Assembly (NCBI GenBank): GCA_015501055.1
Contig: JADNYV010000079.1
Location: 62,001 to 126,000 of the forward strand
Direction of reading: 5' to 3'
Source of the DNA: Mucidula mucida
Taxonomy: Eukaryota > Basidiomycota > Agaricomycetes > Agaricales > Physalacriaceae
Length of the DNA: 64,000 nucleotides
Shown one piece after another: positions 56,506-64,000 of the stretch (the first letter of the stretch is position 1; the number at the start of each line of letters is the position of its first letter). Made by a program: the position numbers and the translations under genes. The notes beneath the pieces were generated by a model. It was not told the origin of the DNA, did not search any database, and was given only the letters and a program-made list of their open reading frames with translations.

Positions 56506-58019
56506 CACTGGGCAAAGGCCTCGGAGTTTTTGGCAAAAACCCCGGTTAAAGAACCTCAAGAGTTTTAACAATTTTTTTAGGTGAAAACAATTTTAAAACA
56601 ATTTTAACATTCTTTGAAGTATTTTGACCAAAGATTTGAGTGAAATTTGTCTTAAAAATATTAGTAAGAACACCGAAAGCCAAATTAGGAAATTTTAGAG
56701 TAGTTTTAAGGTTAAAATTAGGTTAAAATTATCAGAACTTGTATTTTAACGAGTTTAATATGGTTTTTAGCGAAAAAGTCACAAAGAAATCAGAAAGAAT
56801 ATAGTTAAAACTTTGAGAAGATAGTCAGGTGAGATTTTATGATATATTATAAGAGTATTAATAAATATTTATGAGGGAATTTTTGATGAGAATATTAGAA
56901 AAGAGGTTCGGAGGATTTTGACTGAAAAAAGAGATGAAAATTGTGTAAAGAATTGTAAAATGCGAAACTAAGAGATCTTTAGAGAATTTGCGCCATCGTA
57001 AGGTGAAATTTCTTAAAAAGTGTTTCAAGAGTTTTTGATGAAAATAGAACAAAAAAATAGAGTGAAAAGTAAGGTGAAAACGTCAAAACCAAAAGCGCGA
57101 TAATACAAGAAGTACTGTCATCAGTGCAAGGTCACTATACTCAACACAAGGCCCAGGCAAGGAGTACTGCAGTCAATGTGGGGTCAACGCCGTCAACGCA
57201 AGGAGTACCGCAGTCAATGCGAGATCAACGCAAGGAGTACCCCGCATACTCCTTGCGTTGACGGCGTTGACCCCGCATTGACTGCGGTACTCCTTGTGTT
57301 GACGGCATTGATCTCGCATTGACTGCGGTACTCCTTGTGTTGACGGCGTTGATCCCGCATTGACTGCAGTACTCCTTGCCTGGGCCTTGTGTTGAGTATA
57401 GTGACCTTGCACTGATGACAGTACTTCTTGTATTATCGCGCTTTTGGTTTTGACGCTTTCACCTTACTTTTCACTCTATTTTTTAGTTCTATTTTCATCA
57501 AAAACTCTTGAAACACTTTTTAAGAAATTTCACCTTACAATGGCGAAAATTCTCTAAAGATCTCTTAGTTTCGCATTTTACAATTCTTTACACAATTTTC
57601 ATCTCTTTTTTCAGTCAAAATCCTCCGAACCTCTTTTCTAATATTCTCATCAAAAATTCCCTCATAAATATTTATTAATACTCTCATAATATATCATAAA
57701 ATCTCACCTGACTATCTTCTCAAAGTTTTAACTATATTCTTTCTGATTTCTTTGTGACTTTTTCGCTGAAAACCATATTAAACTCGTTAAAATACAAGTT
57801 CTGATAATTTTAACCTAATTTTAACCTTAAAACTACTCTAAAATTTCCTAATTTGGCTTTCGGTGTTCTTACTAATATTGTTAAGACAAATTTCACTCAA
57901 ATCTTTGGTTGAAATACTTCAAAGAATGTTAAAATTGTTTTAACCTAAAAAAATCGTTAAAACTCTTGAGGTTCTTTAACCGGGGTTTTTGCCGAAAACT
58001 CCGAGACCTTTGCCCAGTG
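56506..58019. mobile_element. Foldback CACTA (EnSpm)-type element, 1514 bp palindrome
   Basis: Both ends read CACTGGGCAAAGG inwards and the flanks are a 3 bp duplication (ttg, 56503-56505 and 58020-58022), as for the CACTA superfamily (CACTR ends, 3 bp TSD). The two halves are nearly perfect inverted copies of each other over about 740 bp, meeting near 57245-57265. The outer parts are very AT-rich. The centre holds GC-richer ~41 bp subrepeats (actgcggtactccttgtgtt and following). No transposase is encoded. It sits in an intron of the H4 transposase. Confidence 0.85.
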
Positions 58020-59697
58020 TTGTGCTCATCACCGTTGCAGCTTTGTGCGCTCGCCTTTAAGATAATTAACTCGTCGACAATTCTCCTGCCCGCTTGGAAA
58101 TGTCTTCTGCGCGAACACAAGATTGTTGAACAGCTTATACCACACGACATCAAGACACGGTGGAACTCAACGTTTGATATGATTGTGTTTGGTTTGAAGT
58201 ATTGCAAGTACATTGAGGAGTTTACGGCGAAGGTGTCTAACGGTCTTCGTGATTTGGAGCTGTCTCCAGAGGAGTGGAACATCCTTGAGGAGATTTCAGA
58301 GGTTTTACGTGTGCGCTATTCTTGCTTTATATTGTGTTGCCCCTACTTATTCATGGAATCTCTACAGATCCTGAAGGATGCTACCCTCTTCTTTTTGAGC
58401 AATGAACCGACGCTCGCCGAGGTAATTCCCGCGATGGATAACATCAACTCTGCTTTCATCAACTTCATCATCGAGAACACCATTGACGACCCCAACAATC
58501 CTAACAAGCGGATCCTCAAGGAGATATACCTCTCCGACATCATCAAGTCAAGTGTCACCATCGCTAAGCAAACACTCAATAAGTACTATAATCTGACGGA
58601 TGATTCTGAGGTGTACCACATCTCAATAAGTGCGTATTTTGCTGGTTGACATTAAATCATACTAACCTCATCATTTAGTCCTGCATCCAGAGCACAAATT
58701 TGATTACTTTAAGAAACACAGCTGGCCCGAGGACTGGATCAACAATGCGCGTACATTAATTCGGACAGCATATTGCGAGCTGTATAAACCGCGCGAGGAA
58801 CTCGTTACACGTGCAGCTGGCACTGCCACAGCAAAAAAGCCCTCCAGAACATTGTCGAAGAAAGCTGGCAAGGTACTCTGTTGTTAGCTCCCCATCACAT
58901 GTAGCTCTTATTGATATAGTCACAGGCTCTGGTTTACAATCAATTTGCGCGCCATTGGGTCCCCAACACGGAACCGGAGGACACCAATGAGCTCAAGCTT
59001 TACCTTGCTGCCCCGCGGGAGGCTACACCAAAGGGCATCATTGCATGGTGGATTGAGAAGAAAACCATCTATCCACGGTTGGCGCAAATGGCCCTCGATT
59101 AGCACTCCATTCCAGGTAAGTGCTATTGTTGACGTGTTGTAGTCAAAATAACTAATGGATATTTAGCTACCTCGGTCGCCGTTGAGCGTATCTTCAGCCG
59201 CGCTCGACGGCTCATCACTTGGGAACGCAACCGCCTTAGCTCGCAGAGCATCCGTGCACTTATGTGTGTCGGTGCCTGGAGTCTCATGGACCTTATTGAT
59301 GAGAAGGATATTCTGGCAGTGACATGTGAGGCGATTGTCCCGCCAAAGGACAAGTCTGCAGAAGAGGTGGAGCTACCAGAGGATTTTGATGTAATTTATA
59401 TAACGGACGACGAGGAGTCAGATGGTATGGACGTAGATACATAGATTTCAATGTATAGTGTCAAATGAATGGTCTATACGCTACTCCTTGGTGTGTGAAA
59501 CCGTGGGCAAACCCGTGGGTTTGTTAACCCGCGCAACCCGTACCCATAAGGTATGGGTGTCAACCCACGACGGGCACGGGCGTGGGTGTCACTCCCGACA
59601 CCCACAGATCCTCCCGCGCTATTCCCTACCTTTTGGCCTCGAGTACTCGGCTCTCGGATCGCGGGTCTGATCTGAGTATTACACGTTGAGGTCTCTA

Positions 59698-60002
59698 CCA
59701 CTCGTATTTACTGGTTTCACGAACTAGTAGCATACAACACTGGGTTAAGGGTGTGGAGTTCACCCTAGCAGAAACATGTATGGACAAGGAGTCCCAAACA
59801 CAGACTTACTAGTATATAAGCAGTAGTGTAGCATCATTGTACTTTAGTTCCGATCTTGTTTATACACCTGGCCTAGCCTAGTTCTACGAACACGAACACT
59901 TTCTCCTTTAGTTCTTGCTGTGGTACCTGGTTTAGTCTTGTGGCTCTAGTCAGTTGCTAATAGCTATAGTCAGTCGCTAATAGCTATAGTCAGTTGCTAA
60001 CA
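59698..60002 (+). mobile_element. Right part of the chromovirus solo LTR
   Basis: It continues the LTR from the point broken at 34115/42788, includes a TATATAA box and the tagttccgatctt segment, and ends ctaaca at 60002 followed by catgg. Near the end the unit gctatagtcag(t/c)(t/c)gctaata is repeated, making this LTR slightly longer than those of the complete element. Confidence 0.82.
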
Positions 60003-60517
60003 CATGGCATGTGTCCTAATACCTATTCCTGTTTTTGCTGCGCCACACAGTGTGCTCTAACCACTTGACAGCTCCCCTTACAGTGTATCACCAATTCACT
60101 GGTATAAGACATTTTTATGTGATAAACCTCAGGTCGTAGCACTGCAAGAATTCATTGGACAGTCAAACAGACAGTTTTCCCGGATTCTACACCAGAAACT
60201 GGTCAAGATTACACAAGGAACAGTGTGAAAATACAGTGGCTACAGTGAGCTATAATTCGGGCACGGAAACGTGCTCAATTTGATCGTGCGATCGAAAAAG
60301 GCAGGAGGCCAGCTTTTTTGCAAACAGCGATAAATGCGATGCTTGTCATTGCCAATTTCCGGAGGCCAGAACCTGCCGTCCTGCATATGGCATGTGAGGA
60401 CGCGCTGTCACATCCCCCCAAATACGCAACAGAGCATTCCCAAGTCTATCAACACTTTCCGAGAATCCAAAACAACCATCACGGTGTAGTGGTAAGATTA
60501 GGCAAGTTCATTGTGTG
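60003..60517. other. Intergenic, no supported gene
   Basis: This flanking DNA lies between the solo LTR and H6. The frame at 60318-60551 runs into the transposon and has no known motif. Confidence 0.4.
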
Positions 60518-60773
60518 CCACACGTTAGAGTCGGACGCGAGTATAGAATAAAAAAAGTACTCACGAATAAACTCATACTCATCATGCAAGCCAAGAGTAT
60601 ACTCGCACGTGAGTAGAGTAGAGTCTAGAGTCTATGGTGAGTCTAGAGTTTCAGTTTGGGGCCACGAATACTCGATAGACTCATACTCATAAATATTCGT
60701 GAATACTCATGAGTATTCTTATATTCGTGAGTATTCGTGAGTATTCAGCTCCTAATATATATTTTTTGAACAA

Positions 60774-60865
60774 AATGAACCCCGTGAGCATTGAACCCAC
60801 GGAGCTCAGCCATTTCTGTGCATCAGCACAACAACGAGTATAACCACTGCGCCAAAAGGGCATAT
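60774..60865 (-). other. tRNA-like sequence inside H6
   Basis: On the minus strand an A-box-like tggcgcagtgg and a T-arm-like gtgggttcaatgctcac (5 bp stem, 7 base loop, B-box-like ggttcaatgct) are about 50 bases apart. No matching acceptor stem or normal anticodon arm forms, so this is a tRNA relic or a SINE-type promoter at best. Confidence 0.25.
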
Positions 60866-61212
60866 TCATTATACAATTTCAGTCCAGATCACACATAATT
60901 AGGTAAAATGCCATTAGCAAAAAAAAGGACAAAGGCCATGAAGGCCATACAAAATGTTGTGCTACAAACAAACCTGATGCGAGTACTGTTGCGAAGCGAC
61001 GCATACGACGCATCAGGTGAAGAGTATGATACATCTAATATACAAAAAAACTACAAAATCGTCCACAAAAACGAATACTCTACAGTCCGTGAGGAAGAAG
61101 GGGTGCGCGCCCGAAAACTGTAACGTAACAGTCCACATAGTACTCAGCTAATCCGTACTCAACAGTCCGCATTTCCCGTTCTGACATCAGAGAGCCACAG
61201 ATCAACTTGTGA

Positions 61213-61944
61213 GCGGCCTGTGAAGTTCCCGCCGGCATTGGTGGAACACGACACCAGCGTCGCATCACCCGGTACAAAGCAGCCAGGACAGACGCGCGTC
61301 CCGTAAACGTTGCTGCCGCCAGCCCCATCCGTCTTGTCGTCTCCAAACGACGACACAATCTCGCTGCGGACTCAATTCGAGAGACCACGATACTTGGACA
61401 GTGGCTTGCCATTGAGGATCTTGTCCCCGAGCAGAAGATTGCGAAGTTCTTGCACAATCGGAAGTTACGGAAGAAGGATTTGAATGAGGACCTCTCGACC
61501 GACTGGACGGATTCGGATGCAGACGCAGACGGAGGTGACGATTCCTCGGAGGATGCTGCACCGATGGATGTTTCCGATTCAGAGGTGGAGGTTGTCGAGG
61601 AGGTTGTCGAGGAGGATGAGGTTGTCGAGGAGGACGAGGTGGTTGACGAGGATGAGGTGGTTGACGAGGATGGGGATGATGTTGAGGAGAACTTGTGGAC
61701 CAAGAGGAAGGGGAAGGGCAAGGCTGTTGCACAGTCGGAGGAGATGGACTTTTCTGATTTCCGCGATGGTATGGATCCTGTCTCAGAGTTTGACACGGGT
61801 CATGATGGTGATGTTGAGATTGACGATGATGACGATGATCTCTATGAAACGATTGAGCAGGTAGTTTTGGTTCGACGGCGCAAGCCTGCTTCTTCACCTC
61901 AGGATACTACTGATATGGATGCTACTGATATGGATATAACTTGA
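61213..61944 (+). pseudogene. C-terminal remnant of the H6 hAT transposase
   Basis: The frame is open from 61213 after a TGA. It includes a hAT dimerisation-like end (RLVVSKRRHNLAADSIRETT, ILGQWLAIEDLVPEQKIAKF), then an acidic tail with tandem VVEEDEVVEEDEVV units encoded by short DNA repeats. The catalytic core is missing. The small basic frame at 60908-61123 may be the N-terminal rest. Confidence 0.6.
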
Positions 61945-62209
61945 TACACTTACGACCTACTTACTTTAATCTTCACTGTCTTTATGTTTGAATTTGCTTG
62001 CTGATACGTGAGTATACTCGAGTATACTCGGATCGTACTCGAGTACTCGAATACTCGAGACTCATGAAGTACTCTCGAGTAGAGTAGATATTCGAGTAGA
62101 GTCTCGAGTGAAGACTCGAGTCTTGAGTATTGGGTTTGAGGTAAGAGTTACTCATACGATGAGTCCGAATATACTCGAGTATGGACTCGTGTCCATCTCT
62201 ACCACACGT

Positions 62210-64000
62210 TGCTATCATCCTTGCAGTCGCAAACCAAAATTCACACACCTGCAGATCCTACGTCCGACAAAACACCGGGTTCAGAGTTCAGTCCAGTCAC
62301 CGGGGGGACATTTGCATTCCACGCCCAGCACCTGAAAGCTCTTAGCTCGGAGTAACGTCAGCGTATGTGAACTCGCAGCGAGCTCGCCTTCACACACTGG
62401 CACACCGAGGTAGCGCCGCTTTCCACTGGTATCGCGAGAACAGTAAGATAACATTCGTACTAACCCTCAAAGGAAACTACAAGGCCATCATCCATCCGCG
62501 GTCTTAAACCCGCCAAAAATCAGGTATTCAGCAACTCTGCAATTTGAGTCGCCGGATAGAGACACGCAGTTACGATCTCACTCTGGGTAAAGTATCGTTT
62601 TGGTGTGAGCAGAATCTCCCTGTCATTCCCTGCAAGAGGGGTCCAGGCTCCAGAATAGATGTCAAGAAACAGTTCCCGCGAGAGGAACGCTAATCTTTCG
62701 AATGATGGTGGCGTGTGGCGTGTGACGTCACCTCATGAAAAAACCTTTTCTTGAACGTTCATCATCAAGCCGAGCTACGGACTGGGTCAACAAAACTATC
62801 AAGTATTTCTCGGTGCCCTGCTTTTCTTTGGAGCCGAACGTTGAAATATTCTGCCTATCGTGCAGGGCTTAGTATTGCTGCCATCGCAACTCTGGCGCTG
62901 CGGCTCTTTTCTGTGCGATGTCAGCGTCACCTGTCTACTACCTAGGGTATCTTCATTGGCACAGAGACTTGGCTAAAACCCTTCTTGGCTCGCCGTGGCT
63001 CTGGAGCTCTTTCATTTCCATGTGCGCTAGCTTTGTCGATTTCAAAGCTTGGAACGTACACTGCCGTCTCTTCGCCCCACTGGCCTCGACTGGCCGGATA
63101 TCTGCCTCTATCGGAGCTCCACCTCGTTTTCTTCAGTCCGCTCTCAGGGATATGGTACTGTGGTATCCTACGAGTTGAATCTGACAAACCATTGTCGGCG
63201 TCGAGGATACACCATCCCGATGATACGTAGCCTCACAGAATAGAACGGAGCATCGATATCATACACGCCGTCTGATTGTGGATAGCATAGGCTTTACACT
63301 CAAGGTTGTCTGACATCACATTGGTTCTCGCCGTGTAATCTCTCTTGATCTGAATAGCCTGTAGCGCAACGGAGGTTCATGCCCCCGATGATACACTTGA
63401 AGCTATGAACGTACACGCCCTGCTTCTATTCGTCATGCATTCACTCTCCCTTCCTTTCTCTCTCCGGAACTAGAGCATGCTACATGCCACGTCTGAGCTT
63501 GCTTGCCATTGACAATTCATTTCCTTTGTTCTACGTATTCTAGACGTCATGGTACACCCACGCCGCCACCGGATGCATGAAAAAGTCGCACCATCACCTC
63601 CCAACCGCTTTATTGTTCTAGATATAGGATCCCGCCTTCCGTGGGGAGCGCAGCTACGAGTAATGCAACTCCATCAGGGAGATCGGTCACACGGGAGTGT
63701 TATGTGGGAAGGCCATCGCTATGGAGGAGGTCGCGAGGCATAGGGCGGGCCGAGACTGGGAAAGACCAGCATGGGTATGAAACTGAGGTGATGAAAAGTC
63801 AGTGTCATGAAGGAAAAGGTCAGTAGGGCGCTAGTAGCAGCGGTATTTTGGGAGAGGGAATGGGAACATCGATGGCGCCTGCTCTGGCTGGGCCTGGTTC
63901 TGGATCCGATAAGAGCGACAGAGGTGCGTTCACGTGCCGCACACCCGAAATCTGAGATCCGCTGCCACAAATTTGAATTTCCGATCAAAAATCAAAGTGT
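62210..64000. other. Right end, no gene supported
   Basis: Several frames of 60-90 codons occur on both strands (for example 62918-63178 and 63549-63743) but none has a recognisable motif, a clear splice pattern or a partner exon. Part of an unrecognised gene cannot be excluded. Confidence 0.35.

Larger units (their letters stand above)
47812..59444 (+). pseudogene. hAT transposase of H4, split by two nested elements
   Basis: The first exons (from ATG 47812, MPAYEDSPPPVAAGKKRK) hold a basic region. The coding sequence is cut at 48224 within an Ala/Pro repeat by the chromovirus and resumes at 54794. Next come a BED-like finger (VFPCGARGCSVHTRRYQ to HAIKCWGKE), GRPF/IPHPITVSRDTK, the core (NVAMDGWTSQNHGAF, FTGDNTSNNNT, RCFAHTVNL), then the CACTA foldback within an intron. 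After 58023 come TRWNSTFDMIVFGLKYCKY and HPEHKFDYFKKHSW. The C-terminal domain has AWWIEKKTIYPRLAQMALD, SVAVERIFSRARRLITWERN and SIRALMCVGAWSL. A stop replaces the expected Tyr codon at 59100-59102. It is clearly related to H1-H3 but a separate family. Confidence 0.85.
47513..59628 (+). mobile_element. hAT element H4, 12.1 kb, with nested chromovirus and CACTA foldback
   Basis: The termini are TAAGGAATAGC and, inverted, TAGGGAATAGC. The flanks are a perfect 8 bp duplication, ccttttgg (47505-47512 and 59629-59636). The subterminal repeats differ from H1-H3: cgggtgtggg and gggttg types, in opposite orientation at the two ends. Without its two passengers it would be about 4.0 kb, close to H1-H3. 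It inserted only 41 bp from H3, inside H5. Confidence 0.93.
42789..59697. mobile_element. hAT element H5 (MITE, ~550 bp of own sequence) holding H3 and H4
   Basis: The terminal repeat TAGAGACCTCAAC opens at 42789 and its inverse closes at 59697. The 8 bp flanks are ccacttgt (42781-42788) and ccactcgt (59698-59705), one mismatch. Its own sequence survives as 42789-43237, 47472-47512 and 59637-59697; the rest is H3 and H4. Subterminal gagtactcg motifs resemble those of H6. It has no transposase of its own that I can see. It inserted into the solo LTR. Confidence 0.82.
60526..62201 (+). mobile_element. Shortened hAT element H6, 1676 bp
   Basis: The terminal repeats are tagagtcggacgcgagta and tagagatggacacgagtc (inverted), similar at most positions. 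The flanks are a perfect 8 bp duplication, ccacacgt (60518-60525 and 62202-62209). Both subterminal regions are full of gagtattcgtgag and actcgagtactcg motifs in both orientations. Only parts of a transposase remain, so it is an internally deleted copy. Confidence 0.9.

Noticed and set aside
57165..57400. CRISPR-like array (regular ~41 bp repeats)
   Set aside because: The repeats abut without unique spacers, the sequence is eukaryotic, and they are part of a palindromic transposon.
56506..58019. AT-rich stretch as a centromere or origin-like region
   Set aside because: The terminal repeats, 3 bp duplication and inverted halves explain it as a mobile element.
60774..60865. Possible functional tRNA gene on the minus strand
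   Set aside because: The T-arm and an A-box-like stretch are present, but no acceptor stem pairs and no normal anticodon arm forms. Kept only as a tRNA-like relic.
61265..61897. 210-codon minus-strand frame of His/Pro/Arg
   Set aside because: Shadow of the acidic tandem-repeat tail on the plus strand.

Overview
The window looks like nuclear DNA of a filamentous basidiomycete, most likely an agaricomycete. Genes are packed tightly, split by many 50-65 bp GT-AG introns, and often arranged head to head. The recognisable proteins are fungal or general eukaryotic: RSE1/SF3B3, RTF2, YIF1, SPC1, a CLC chloride channel, TSR1 and PIG-U. The mobile elements are hAT, CACTA and chromovirus (Ty3/gypsy) types common in such genomes.

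Region 1 (1-3.2 kb) is a decayed F-box-like gene split by a 667 bp non-autonomous hAT MITE. Region 2 (3.2-25.2 kb) is the conserved gene block: F-box/LRR protein (-), RSE1 (-), RTF2 (+), a secreted HExxH protein (+), YIF1 (-), SPC1 (+), CLC channel (+), a small TATA-driven gene (+), TSR1 (-), PIG-U (+) and an amidoligase-like gene (+). Three pairs (RSE1/RTF2, YIF1/SPC1, TSR1/PIG-U) start from short shared intergenic regions. The genes cover splicing, replication-fork and ribosome assembly, and the secretory/GPI pathway; they are co-located but are not one pathway. The CLC gene carries an apparent one-base frameshift. The amidoligase is cut at its C-terminus by an inverted second copy of the region-1 F-box remnant, so the block is bracketed by an inverted repeat.

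Region 3 (25.9-47.5 kb) is a tandem array H1-S1-H2-S2-H3. H is a ~4.2 kb hAT element with a broken transposase. S is a 4468 bp segment carrying a kinase-like gene. S1 and S2 are almost identical, and the 8 bp flanks of H1, H2 and H3 fit unequal crossing-over between two hAT copies.

Region 4 (33.8-60.0 kb) overlaps region 3 and is a set of nested elements that can be resolved from target-site duplications. A chromovirus solo LTR (TSD catga/catgg) was split by a small hAT, H5 (TSD ccacttgt/ccactcgt). H5 was hit by H3 (TSD gagtcagc) and by a larger hAT, H4 (TSD ccttttgg). H4 in turn holds a complete but mutated chromovirus (TSD gcacc) and a 1.5 kb foldback CACTA element (TSD ttg). The chromovirus has a 13 nt primer-binding site matching its own predicted RNA 5' end, the signature of Tf1-type self-priming.

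Region 5 (60-64 kb) has a further shortened hAT, H6 (perfect TSD ccacacgt), followed by about 1.8 kb where I can support no gene.

All calls come from reading the sequence and translations by eye. Exon borders are given only where the splice sites are clear.
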